DNA from: CAWCFV01 sp963794995
GTDB lineage: Bacteria > Actinomycetota > Actinomycetes > JACCUZ01
Assembly (NCBI GenBank): GCA_963794995.1
Contig: CAWCFV010000002.1
Span: 62,001-126,000 of the forward strand
Length of the DNA: 64,000 nucleotides
Direction of reading: 5' to 3'
A program made the position numbers and the translations under genes. The notes beneath the pieces were generated by a model. It was given only the letters and a program-made list of their open reading frames with translations, searched no databases and had not been told where the DNA came from. Positions 11,102-19,189 of this stretch are shown here, in pieces (the stretch's first letter is position 1; each line of letters begins with the position of its first letter).

Positions 11102-11269
11102 GACCACTCCTTCTCCTCTGGGCCCGATGTCGCGCGTCGCCACCCTACGAACGACGACGCGCGGATCCGACACGGTCACAGCAGAACCCACACACGGGTC
11201 CGCTCCGGTCGGCGGCGGCAGTAGGTCGCAGCGAACCGAGGGGGCGGCGCGAGGGTCCCGGAACGCCGG

Positions 11270-12526
11270 TCAGGCCAGCGCAGCGTGGGTGGCCCGCCAC
11301 AGCACGTGGTACAGCGTCGTCTGCACCTCCTGCACCCGGTGCACCGACGACGACGGGATCGCGAACAGGTGCTGCAGGGCCGCCAGCTCGGCCATCTTCC
11401 CGCCGCCGTAGCCGGCGAGGCCGACCGTGACCATCCCGATGCTCGCCGCCTGCTCCAGGGCGGCCAGGACGTTCGCCGAGCCGCCGCTGGTCGACAGGGC
11501 GACGGCGATGTCGCCGGAACGGCCGAACGCCTTGACCTGCCGGGCGAAGACGACCTCGAAGCTCACGTCGTTGGACAGTGCGGTGACGACCGCGACATCG
11601 TTGGTGAGCCCCAGCGCGGGCAGCGGCGCGGCGCCGGGCGGCGGGTCGACGAAGGTGTGCACGACGTCCTGCGCGTCGGTGCTGCTGCCGCCGTTGCCGA
11701 ACGCGAGCAGGGTCGCGCCGGCGCGGAACGAGATGGCGAGCTGTGCGGCGCACGCCGCCACGGCCGCGGCCTGCTCGGCTCCCACCTCGCGGCGCAGCGC
11801 CACGATCTCGGTGATCTTCTGCCGGGCCGACTCGGCGGCGGCCTCCAGGATCGGCTGGGCCTGGCTCCCGCCGCCGTAGAGGAAGGGGTAGAGCGACTCG
11901 ACGCCGTCGGGCACCTGGGGGGAGGACTGCTCGGGGGAGTCGAAGAAGACGTGCACCAGCTCCCACAGCAGGTGGTAGGCCGTGACGTGCCCCTCCTTCA
12001 CGACGTGCGGGTCGTCCGAGGGGACCAGCAGGACGTGGTCGGCCTCGCCGCCGGCCAGGATCTCGCCGCCCTCGCCGCCGACGAGGGCCATCGTGAGCAT
12101 CCCGGCCGCCCGGGCGGCAGCCAGGCCGGCCCGGACGTTGGCGCACCGGCCGTCACCGGAGATGCCCAGCGCGATGTCGTCCGGGCGGCCGAGCACGTCG
12201 ACCTGGTGGGCGTAGACGCCGTCCAGGCCGCGCCGTTCGGCGACACCCATCAGCGTGGCCGCGTCGCTGACCAGCGACAGCGCCGGCAGGGCGCGCTTGC
12301 CGACGATGACCGGGTGCACGAACTCGACCGCGACGTGCTGGGCGTCGGTGGCACCGGCGCCGTTGCCGAACACCAGCAGCCGACCGCCCCCCGAGAAGCG
12401 GGCCGCCATGTCCCGGCAGGCCTCGGCGAGAGCGGTCGCCTGCCCGAGCAGGTGCCGGACCGGGGCCTCCCGCTGGTCGAAGGCCTCGAGGACCACCGCC
12501 TCCAGGGACGGGCTGATGACGGTCAC
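11270..12526 (-). CDS. Tandem SIS-domain protein (phosphoheptose-isomerase-like)
   Basis: The 418-aa product contains two SIS (sugar isomerase) domains. The first (about residues 35-180) has RLLVFGNGAGATDAQHVA. The second (about 235-400) has TLLAFGNGGSSTDAQDVVH and ALSTSGGSANVLAALE. Both resemble GmhA-type sedoheptulose-7-phosphate isomerases. It begins 25 bp after hypE on the same strand and is the last gene of the hydrogenase operon. There is no heptose pathway context, so a hydrogenase-linked role is possible. The substrate is unknown. Confidence 0.82.
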   Translation of the reverse strand: MTVISPSLEAVVLEAFDQREAPVRHLLGQATALAEACRDMAARFSGGGRLLVFGNGAGATDAQHVAVEFVHPVIVGKRALPALSLVSDAATLMGVAERRGLDGVYAHQVDVLGRPDDIALGISGDGRCANVRAGLAAARAAGMLTMALVGGEGGEILAGGEADHVLLVPSDDPHVVKEGHVTAYHLLWELVHVFFDSPEQSSPQVPDGVESLYPFLYGGGSQAQPILEAAAESARQKITEIVALRREVGAEQAAAVAACAAQLAISFRAGATLLAFGNGGSSTDAQDVVHTFVDPPPGAAPLPALGLTNDVAVVTALSNDVSFEVVFARQVKAFGRSGDIAVALSTSGGSANVLAALEQAASIGMVTVGLAGYGGGKMAELAALQHLFAIPSSSVHRVQEVQTTLYHVLWRATHAALA

Positions 12527-12551
12527 GGCAGCCTCCCTCTCGTCCTCGGCG

Positions 12552-13656
12552 TCAGCAGATGCGGGGCAGCGGGTCGCCGACCAGCATGTCGATGAGCCGG
12601 TGCCCGCCGAAGGTCGTACGGCCGAGGACCCGCCCCGGCGGCTCGTCGCGGACCTCGCCGACGATCGCCGCGTCCTTGCCGGACGGCAGCGCGCGCATCG
12701 CCTCCAGGGCGGCGTCGGCCAGCTCCGGGGCGACGAAGGCGACCAGCTTGCCCTCGTTGGCGACGTAGAGCGGGTCGATACCGAGGATCTCGCCGGCGCC
12801 GACGACCTCGGGGCGGATGGGCACCCGGGACTCCTCGAGCACCACCCCCACCTCGGCGCCGAGGGCGATCTCGTTGAGCACGGTGGCCACGCCGCCGCGG
12901 GTCGCGTCCCGCATGCAGTGCAGGCCGCTGCCGCACGCCGCCATCAGCGCCTCGGCGACCGGCCACAGCGACTGGGTGTCGCTGCTGACGTCGGCCTCGA
13001 TGTCGAGGTCGCCGCGCGCCAGCATGATGGCGACTCCGTGGTCGCCGATGGTTCCGGAGACCAGCACCTTGTCGCCGGGGACGACCTGCTGCGGAGCCAG
13101 GACGAGGTCCTGCTCGAGCACGCCGACCCCGCTGGTGACGATGTACATGCGAGTCGCACTTGCCGCGCTCGACGACCTTGGTGTCGCCGGTCACGACCGA
13201 CACGCCCGCCCGCCGGGCGGCGTCGGCCATGGCCGAGATCTCGGCCTCGAGGACGCCGGCGGTCAGGCCCTCCTCGAGCACCAGCGCCGCGGACAGGCCG
13301 ACCGGGCGGGCGCCGGAGACCGCCAGGTCGTTGACGGTGCCGTTGACCGCCAGCTCGCCGATGGACCCGCCCGGGAAGCGGATCGGGCGGACGACGAAGG
13401 CGTCGGTGGTCATCGCCAGCCTGGTGCTGCCCACGGTGAGCAGCCCGGCGTCGGAGAGCTGGTCCAGCGCCGGGTTGGCCAGCAGCGGCACCACCAGGCC
13501 CTCGACCAGTGCCCGGCTGGCCTTGCCGCCGGCGCCGTGCGCCATCGTCACGTGGTCGTCGCGGAACTTCTGGGGCCGCCGGCGCATCGCCTCGATGCGC
13601 TCGCCGACCTGGTCCTCGGTGACGTCGGGGGCCACCTGGCCCCGGACCCCGCTCAT
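12552..13656 (-). CDS. hypE: Hydrogenase maturation protein HypE (frameshift)
   Basis: HypE dehydrates its C-terminal thiocarboxamide to thiocyanate and passes cyanide to the HypCD iron scaffold. The PurM/AIR-synthase-like fold is visible: MAHGAGGKASRALVEGL, TTDAFVVRPIRFPGG, GDTKVVERGKCD, then MYIVTSGVGVLEQD in the next frame. The protein ends in the essential C-terminal cysteine (PRIC). One extra base around 13149-13154 breaks the frame. Joined length is about 367 aa, as expected. The start overlaps the hypD stop (ATGA). Confidence 0.93.
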
Positions 13657-14780
13657 CGCAGCACCTCCAGGGTCAGCCGCTGCTTCGCGTACTGGCCGTA
13701 GTTGTAGTACGCCGCGCAGGCGCCCTCGGAGGACACCATGCAGGTGCCGATCGGCGTCTCGGGCGTGCACGCCGTCCCGAAGACCTTGCACTCCCAGGGC
13801 TTGAGCACGCCCTTGAGCACCTCGCCGCACTGGCACGCCTTCGGGTCGGCCACCCGCACGCCGGGCAGCTCGTAGCGCAGCTCCGCGTCGTACCTCGCGT
13901 ACGCGGGGGCGAGCTGGAGCGCAGAGTGGGCGATCGACCCGAGGCCGCGCCACTCGAAGAAGGGGCGCAGCGAGAACACCTGGGCCAGCACCTTGAGGGC
14001 GATCGGGTTGCCGTCGTACTGCACCACCCGGCCGTACTGGTTCTCGACCTCGGCCCGGCCCTCGGCGAACTGCTTCATGATCATGTGCACCGACTGGAGC
14101 AGGTCCAGGGGCTCGAAGCCGGCGCACACCAGCGGCATCCCGAAGTCCCGGGAGATCCACTCGTACGGCCGGCAGCCGATGACGGTGGAGACGTGGCCCG
14201 GGCCGAGGAAGGCGTCCAGGCGCAGGTCGGGGGAGTCCAGGATCGCCTTGATCGCGGGGATGATCGTGACGTGGTTGCAGAAGACCGAGAAGTTCTCGAC
14301 GCCCTCCTTCTCCGCGCGCAGGATCGTCAGCGCCGTCGACGGTGCCGTCGTCTCGAAGCCGATGGCGTAGAAGACGACCTGGCGGTCCGGGTTCTCCCGG
14401 GCGATCCGCAGCGCGTCCAGGGGGGAGTAGACCATCCGGATGTCGGCGCCGCGCGCGTTGGCGTCGAGGAAGGAGCCCCGGCTGCCGGGCACCCGCATCA
14501 TGTCGCCGAAGCAGGTGAGGATGACCCCGTCGCGCTCGGCGATCGCGATGCCGTCGTCGACCCGCCCCATCGGGATGACGCACACCGGGCAGCCCGGCCC
14601 GTGCACCAGCTCGATCGCCTCCGGCAGGTGGTCCTGCACGCCGTAGCGGTAGATCGTGTGGGTGTGCCCGCCGCACACCTCCATGATCTTGTAGTGCCGG
14701 CCCGGCTCGCACAGTGCGGTGATCTCGCGACCCACGACCGCCGCGAGCTCGGCGTCGCGGAACTCGTCGACGAACTTCAT
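13653..14780 (-). CDS. hypD: Hydrogenase maturation protein HypD
   Basis: HypD carries a [4Fe-4S] cluster and, with HypC, holds the Fe(CN)2CO group during assembly. The intact 375-aa product shows the conserved EVCGGHTHTI, HGPGCPVCV, FETTAPSTA and GPGHVSTVIG motifs. The C-terminal cluster ligands are seen in KACQCGEVL, WECKVFGTACTPETPIGTCMVS and GACAAYYNYG. It starts 1 bp after the upstream hypC-like gene ends, and its stop overlaps hypE. Confidence 0.97.
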   Translation of the reverse strand: MKFVDEFRDAELAAVVGREITALCEPGRHYKIMEVCGGHTHTIYRYGVQDHLPEAIELVHGPGCPVCVIPMGRVDDGIAIAERDGVILTCFGDMMRVPGSRGSFLDANARGADIRMVYSPLDALRIARENPDRQVVFYAIGFETTAPSTALTILRAEKEGVENFSVFCNHVTIIPAIKAILDSPDLRLDAFLGPGHVSTVIGCRPYEWISRDFGMPLVCAGFEPLDLLQSVHMIMKQFAEGRAEVENQYGRVVQYDGNPIALKVLAQVFSLRPFFEWRGLGSIAHSALQLAPAYARYDAELRYELPGVRVADPKACQCGEVLKGVLKPWECKVFGTACTPETPIGTCMVSSEGACAAYYNYGQYAKQRLTLEVLR

Positions 14781-14781
14781 C

Positions 14782-15054
14782 TCACTCTCCCGTCTCTGCG
14801 GCGGACAGCCGCTCGATGGCGACGCCGGCGTGCACGAGCAGCCGGTCGCCCGGGGCGACCGGGCCGACGAGCTCGGTGGCGACCAGCTCCTCGCGGCCCT
14901 CGTCGTCGCGGCAGCGCGCGTCGCTCCCGGACGTCGAGGTCACGGTGAGGGCCACGGCCACGTCGCCGCACGTGATGCAGCCCGGCTCGGCGGAGCAGAC
15001 CGGTCCGCTGGCCCCGAGCGGGGGGACGACGGGGACGCCCACGAGGCCGGTCAT
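14782..15054 (-). CDS. Second HypC/HupF-family chaperone-like protein
   Basis: The 90-aa product has a HypC-like beta-barrel segment (VAPGDRLLVHAGVAIERL) but lacks the canonical MCxxxP N-terminus. Instead it has an internal Cys-rich part (VCSAEPGCITCGDVAVALTV). This divergent HypC-type protein overlaps hypC by ATGA and precedes hypD, so it is surely co-expressed. It may act as an accessory chaperone or have lost Fe-group binding. Family assignment rests on the C-terminal half and on context. Confidence 0.75.
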   Translation of the reverse strand: MTGLVGVPVVPPLGASGPVCSAEPGCITCGDVAVALTVTSTSGSDARCRDDEGREELVATELVGPVAPGDRLLVHAGVAIERLSAAETGE

Positions 15055-15326
15055 TCGATGCTCGACTCGGCCACGGCCTGCAGCTCGTCGGTGAACGCCT
15101 GTCCCATCATCTCGAGCATCGACAGCGCCTCCGCGGCCTCCTTCTCGTCGACCTTGGACATCGCGAACCCCACATGGATGAGCACGTAGTCGCCGATGTC
15201 GAGGGTGACGTCCTCCATCAGGCCGATGTTGATCTTCCGTTTGACGCCGACCACGTCGACGAGCGCCAGCTGGTCGTTGTTGCCGGGCAGGAACTCCACG
15301 AGCCGGCCGGGGATGGCGAGGCACAC
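15051..15326 (-). CDS. hypC: Hydrogenase assembly chaperone HypC
   Basis: HypC binds HypD and delivers the Fe(CN)2CO unit to the large-subunit precursor. The 91-aa product starts MCLAIPGRLVEF, containing the essential Cys2. VVGVKRKINIGLM and IGDYVLIHVGFAMSKVDEKEA are typical. It starts 3 bp after hypA ends, and its stop overlaps the second hypC-like gene. Confidence 0.96.
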   Translation of the reverse strand: MCLAIPGRLVEFLPGNNDQLALVDVVGVKRKINIGLMEDVTLDIGDYVLIHVGFAMSKVDEKEAAEALSMLEMMGQAFTDELQAVAESSIE

Positions 15327-15329
15327 GGC

Positions 15330-15752
15330 TTAGCCCCTTTCGTCGTGAGCGTGGTCGTGCGGATGGTCGTGGGAGTGGGCCGGCACCAGCTCGGCGGACC
15401 GGTCGGGGTGCGCCGCGGTCCCGCTGTACTGCAGCCACTCCAGCACCACCTCGTCGCCGCCCTCGGTGGCCACGTCGAGGGCGCCGCAGGCCGGGCAGGC
15501 CGGCGACGGGTCGGACGAGTCGAAGTCGTGCCGGCAGTCCATGCAGTGGCCGCGGACGGGGACCACCGTGACCTCGGTCGCGGCGCCCTCTGCCGGCCCG
15601 CCGGCCGCGGCGATCCGGAACGACTGCTCGAAGGCGTCGGCCACGACCCGGTGGACCGCGCCGATGCGCACGCCGACCCGGGCCACCGGGCGTCCCGCCG
15701 CGCGGCGCTCGACCGCCTCGAGGACGCCTTCGCAGTAGCTCATCTCGTGCAC
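15330..15752 (-). CDS. hypA: Hydrogenase nickel-incorporation protein HypA with His-rich tail
   Basis: HypA binds nickel through its N-terminal His and delivers it to the hydrogenase precursor. The product begins MHEMSYCEGVLEAV. The structural zinc site is two CxxC motifs (CMDC, CPAC, about residues 70-88). It is 140 aa, longer than typical HypA (about 115). The extension contains a histidine-rich tail (AHSHDHPHDHAHDERG) of the kind usually seen on HypB. No hypB lies beside it, where one is normally expected. The tail may store nickel. Confidence 0.94.
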   Translation of the reverse strand: MHEMSYCEGVLEAVERRAAGRPVARVGVRIGAVHRVVADAFEQSFRIAAAGGPAEGAATEVTVVPVRGHCMDCRHDFDSSDPSPACPACGALDVATEGGDEVVLEWLQYSGTAAHPDRSAELVPAHSHDHPHDHAHDERG

Positions 15753-15769
15753 GGGTGGCGTGACCCGTC

Positions 15770-15889
15770 CTACATCGAGCGCATGCGCAGGTAGCGCTTG
15801 ACGTCCGAGATCGAGCGGACGCCGATCAGGACGCCGAAGAGCGCGACGCCGGCGACGAGAACGGTGGTGATGATGCCGACGGTCCTCAT
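15770..15889 (-). CDS. 39-aa single-pass membrane microprotein in hydrogenase operon
   Basis: A 39-codon frame starts at ATG 15889, overlapping the maturation-protease stop as ATGA. It ends 17 bp before hypA. The peptide has one hydrophobic helix (about residues 5-24: VGIITTVLVAGVALFGVLIG), then a basic tail (DVKRYLRMR), suggesting an N-out/C-in membrane anchor. Coding is supported by operon overlap and composition, not by any motif. Short proteins of this form occur in related actinobacterial hydrogenase clusters (from memory, possibly DUF6893). Confidence 0.7.
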   Translation of the reverse strand: MRTVGIITTVLVAGVALFGVLIGVRSISDVKRYLRMRSM

Positions 15890-16422
15890 GGCAGATCCTT
15901 CCTCCTGGGTGGGACGTGCTCCGAGGAGCGGACGCCCCCCGGAGAGGCGCGGCCGGTCAGCCCGAGCTGCTGCTCGAGGACCTCGTGCACGAGGGTGACG
16001 GCGCCTGCGACCGCTCCGGCGACGGCGGGGGTGAGCCCGATGCCTTCGCCGACGTCGCCCGGCTGGCAGCCGACGACGTAGGTCGGGGGCAGCGAGCCGC
16101 CGAGCTGGCCGAGGCTCGCGAGCACCGCGACCGGGGCCATGCCGTGCGCGTCCAGCTCGCCTTCGCCGAGGTCGTCCGGGCCGACCTCGAGGACGCGCAG
16201 GTCGCCGGGCCGCCCGTCGCCGGGCAGCGCGTCGACCACGACCAGGGCGTCGTAGCCCTCGAGCAGGTCGTAGGCGAGGTGCATGCCGCGGATCCCGTAG
16301 TCGACGACGCGCACCCCCTCCGGCAGCGGCTCGGTCGCCAGCCGCCTGGCCACCTCGCTGCCGAACGCGTCGTCGGTGAGGAACAGGTTGCCGATCCCGG
16401 CGACCAGGACGTTGGCGGTCAC
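15886..16422 (-). CDS. Hydrogenase maturation protease
   Basis: This endopeptidase, of the HycI/HybD (M52) type, trims the large-subunit C-terminus after nickel insertion. The 178-aa product has the hallmark NVLVAGIGNLFLTDDAFG (Ni-sensing Asp/Glu region) and VVDYGIRGMHLAYDLL. VVVDALPGDG and DAHGMAPVAVL (metal-binding His) follow. The GTG overlaps the upstream stop. Its predicted substrate is HhyL, which has a 23-residue extension after the last ligand motif. Confidence 0.92.
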   Translation of the reverse strand: MTANVLVAGIGNLFLTDDAFGSEVARRLATEPLPEGVRVVDYGIRGMHLAYDLLEGYDALVVVDALPGDGRPGDLRVLEVGPDDLGEGELDAHGMAPVAVLASLGQLGGSLPPTYVVGCQPGDVGEGIGLTPAVAGAVAGAVTLVHEVLEQQLGLTGRASPGGVRSSEHVPPRRKDLP

Positions 16423-17873
16423 GACTGTCCCCCGGGGAGGTGATGCGCGGCCGGCCGGTCGCCGAGGGGCTCGACCTCGTCCGGGGCGAAGTAGTAGAAG
16501 CGGCCCGTGGTGTCGTAGAGGTCCCGGCCCGGGTCGTCCTCGAGGACTACGGCGACGTGCTCGCCGCCGTCGACGTCGAAGTAGACCCGGGACACGACCG
16601 CGGTCTGTCCGGCGAGGAACAGGTCCTGCGCGTCGGCGCGCCGGGACGGACGCAGCACGACGCGGCTGCCCTTGGCGACCGGCACCCCGCCGACCAGGAC
16701 GGCGTCGACCTCCGGCCGGGCCCGGGAGTCGCGGCCCTCGTCCCACCACGGCAGGTCGTCGGCGAGGGTGTCCGGCACCTCGGACAGCGTGGGGAACGGG
16801 TCGTCGGTCCCCGCGTCGGGCCACCCGCCGCGGCGCAGCTGCTCGCGCGGGTCGGCCGGACGGCGGGCGCCGTGCAGCAGGCCGAGCGCCTCGTCCGTCA
16901 TGGCGTCGCACCGGGCCAGGATCGCCGCCGCCCGCGGGTCGGTGCCGCGCGCCTCGGCCTTCTCGTCCTCGGTCATCGTCATCACCCGCAGGGTGAGGAT
17001 CTCGTCGATCTCGGTGGCGTCGAACAGGTCGCCCGCGCTCTCCGGCGCGATCGTGGGGTGGTCGCCCAGGACGATGGGAGAAACGAGCACGGCGTCGGCG
17101 CCCTCGTCGTCGGAGACCATGACCGGCCAGCAGCGGTGCTGGCTGCACGCCGCCGCGTCGGCGGCGGCCCAGCCCGGCCCGTCCAGCAGCGAGACCAGCC
17201 GGGTGCCGTCGGCCGTCAGCAGCAGGTGGGTGCCCACGAAGGAGCGCCGGGCCGCGACGTCGCGGGCCGACCACCCGGGGACTTCGCCGGGCGTCCAGGT
17301 GGTGGTGTTCTCGACCCGGACGCCGAGGACGACCAGCCGCGGCTCGGTGCCCGGCCGGGCGGTGAGGGTGACCTCGCCGGTCACCGGCCAGCGGGTGCGC
17401 ACCAGACGGCCCACGAGGCGGCCGTCCTCGTGCAGCTCCTCGACGTCCTCACCGGCCCCGACCCGCACCGGGTGGCTGCTGCGCGGGCCGATGCCGTCGA
17501 GCCGCACGCCGAGCAGCGGCACCTCGCGGGTCACCGCCTCGTGGTACGGGATCCAGCGGGTGCCCGCGACCTCCAGCTCGGGAACCGGCTGCCAGCCGCC
17601 GTCGACCGCCCGCTCCACCACCCGGGCCTGCACCTGCAGGAACCGCAGGTGCAGGTCGAGCGTGGCGTCGGCACTCGCCTCGACCAGGAGCTCGGCCGAC
17701 ATCGACGGCTCCTCGCCGGCACCGGCACCGGCAGCGCCCTCGGGGCCGAGGATGCCGAACTGCCAGCGCACCTGGTTCTTCGCCGACGACGCGCGGTAGG
17801 GGTAGAGCAGGTAGCCCTCGTACAGCACGGCGTCGGCCACCTGCCGGGCCGCGACCAGCGTCGCCGCGCTCAC
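16419..17873 (-). CDS. Conserved hydrogenase-cluster protein of unknown function, 484 aa
   Basis: I recognise no catalytic domain. The N-terminus (DAVLYEGYLLYPYRASSAKNQ) is distinctive. The middle has a beta-rich region, and the C-terminus reads RVYFDVDGGEHVAVVLEDDPG and YYFAPDEVEPL. There is no signal peptide and no transmembrane helix. Both ends overlap neighbours by GTGA, so it is translationally coupled with the DUF6084-like gene and the protease. Context suggests assembly or electron transfer for the group 1h enzyme. Confidence 0.8.
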   Translation of the reverse strand: MSAATLVAARQVADAVLYEGYLLYPYRASSAKNQVRWQFGILGPEGAAGAGAGEEPSMSAELLVEASADATLDLHLRFLQVQARVVERAVDGGWQPVPELEVAGTRWIPYHEAVTREVPLLGVRLDGIGPRSSHPVRVGAGEDVEELHEDGRLVGRLVRTRWPVTGEVTLTARPGTEPRLVVLGVRVENTTTWTPGEVPGWSARDVAARRSFVGTHLLLTADGTRLVSLLDGPGWAAADAAACSQHRCWPVMVSDDEGADAVLVSPIVLGDHPTIAPESAGDLFDATEIDEILTLRVMTMTEDEKAEARGTDPRAAAILARCDAMTDEALGLLHGARRPADPREQLRRGGWPDAGTDDPFPTLSEVPDTLADDLPWWDEGRDSRARPEVDAVLVGGVPVAKGSRVVLRPSRRADAQDLFLAGQTAVVSRVYFDVDGGEHVAVVLEDDPGRDLYDTTGRFYYFAPDEVEPLGDRPAAHHLPGGQS

Positions 17874-18517
17874 GGCGCCACCGCCTGCCCGACCTCGGCC
17901 GGCAGCAGGTCGGCGACGGTCTGCTCCCACGACGTGAGGCCGCGGGCGGACCGGTGCCGCGCCAGCGCGGTGATCGACTCACGGTCCAGCCGGATCCAGC
18001 CGCCACCGGGGAAGTAGTGGTCCATCAGGGCCCGCCAGGTCGCCACCGGCATCCGGCAGGAGGCCTCCAGCGACCAGGACAGCTGCTCGGCGGCGAAGCC
18101 GGTCTGGCCCCGGGTGAAGACCGTGCCGCTGAACAGCAGGATGAGCGGGACGTCACCGCCCGCCAGGGCGTGCAGGTACTTCGTGGCGGCGACGTCGAAG
18201 TCGTAGGTGCAGGGGACCGGGAAGTCGACCTCGGTGCTCCCGCGGAACCCCTGCACCATCGCCGACGCGTGGCACCACAGGAACGGCTTGAGCGTGCTCG
18301 GGTAGCGCTCGGCGGTGCCGAACAGGTCCGCCAGCCCGGCCTGCTCGGCCTCGTCGTACGGCCGGCGCTGGGGCTCGATCCGCAGCTGGGCGCGCAGGGC
18401 CAGGGCGTGCACGACCGCACCGCTGCTCTCGGTGACCCGCAGCCGGAACAGCAGGTGCGGAGCGGCAGCGTGCTCCTGCGGGCGGACGTCGAGCACCTCG
18501 ACGGCGAGCGCGGTCAC
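17870..18517 (-). CDS. DUF6084-like hydrogenase accessory protein
   Basis: The 215-aa product has the segment PHLLFRLRVTESSGAVVHAL and an arginine-rich stretch (RIEPQRRPY). FLWCHASAMVQGF and VPCTYDFDVAATKYLHAL follow. It looks like a soluble beta-rich protein. The family name is recalled from similar hydrogenase clusters and is uncertain. It starts at a GTG overlapping the upstream stop and ends overlapping the 484-aa gene. Its function is unknown. Confidence 0.75.
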   Translation of the reverse strand: MTALAVEVLDVRPQEHAAAPHLLFRLRVTESSGAVVHALALRAQLRIEPQRRPYDEAEQAGLADLFGTAERYPSTLKPFLWCHASAMVQGFRGSTEVDFPVPCTYDFDVAATKYLHALAGGDVPLILLFSGTVFTRGQTGFAAEQLSWSLEASCRMPVATWRALMDHYFPGGGWIRLDRESITALARHRSARGLTSWEQTVADLLPAEVGQAVAP

Positions 18518-19152
18518 GCCGGGCCTGCCGGGCGGCTCCGGGCACGGACGCCGTCGAAGAACTCCGCGAGCCGGCGCCGGACGTCCTGCCCGCCGTCGAA
18601 GCCGCGCCACAGCGTGCGCAGGTGGCCGACCAGCTCGTAGCAGACGTCGATCGGCACCAGGAACGCCTCGACCCGCTGGTCCTCGGCGCGGACCAGCAGC
18701 GCCTCGACGTCGGGCTGCAGGGTCGCGAGCCCCGGCTCGGCGGCCATGACCCGCTCCCACGCGTCGAGCGACAGCTCGGACTCGGTGGCTCCCGCCGGCC
18801 CGGGATAGAAGGCGACGACCCGGTCGAGGGCGGAGTTGCGGAACAGGAACGCCGTGCCCACCGGCAGCTCGAGCTCGTCCCACACCGGGGTCGGCACGTC
18901 GGGGAACGTCAGGTAGCGGTCCGGCACCGCGCGGTAGGCGAGCTCGGCGTCGTCGTGGCTGAAGAGCAGGTAGCAGGGCCGGCAGGTGCACATCAGCGAC
19001 CGGCTGGTCACGTTGACCACGTGCTGGTGCGCGTCGGCCACCGGTGCGCCGCACATCTCGCACCGCTCGTACGCCGGGGCGGCGGGTCGTTCGGCGCGGA
19101 TCCGGGCCAGGACGGCGAGCGCCCCGGCCGGAGTGGTCCGCGCGTCGCTCAT
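18514..19152 (-). CDS. DUF5947-like zinc-binding hydrogenase accessory protein
   Basis: The 212-aa product has an N-terminal CEMCGAPVADAHQHVV ... LMCTCRPCYLLF pattern, two CxxC pairs with a His and a likely Zn or Fe-S site. ELPVGTAFLFRNSALDRVVAFYPGPAGATES follows. The ATG at 19152 was chosen because it starts the recognisable MSDARTT sequence. It lies 37 bp after the NifU/Rieske-like gene and overlaps the next gene by GTGA. The family assignment is from memory of similar loci. Confidence 0.77.
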   Translation of the reverse strand: MSDARTTPAGALAVLARIRAERPAAPAYERCEMCGAPVADAHQHVVNVTSRSLMCTCRPCYLLFSHDDAELAYRAVPDRYLTFPDVPTPVWDELELPVGTAFLFRNSALDRVVAFYPGPAGATESELSLDAWERVMAAEPGLATLQPDVEALLVRAEDQRVEAFLVPIDVCYELVGHLRTLWRGFDGGQDVRRRLAEFFDGVRARSRPAGPA

Positions 19153-19189
19153 GCTGCGCCGCTCACCCTGCGCCGCTCGTCCCGGCTGC

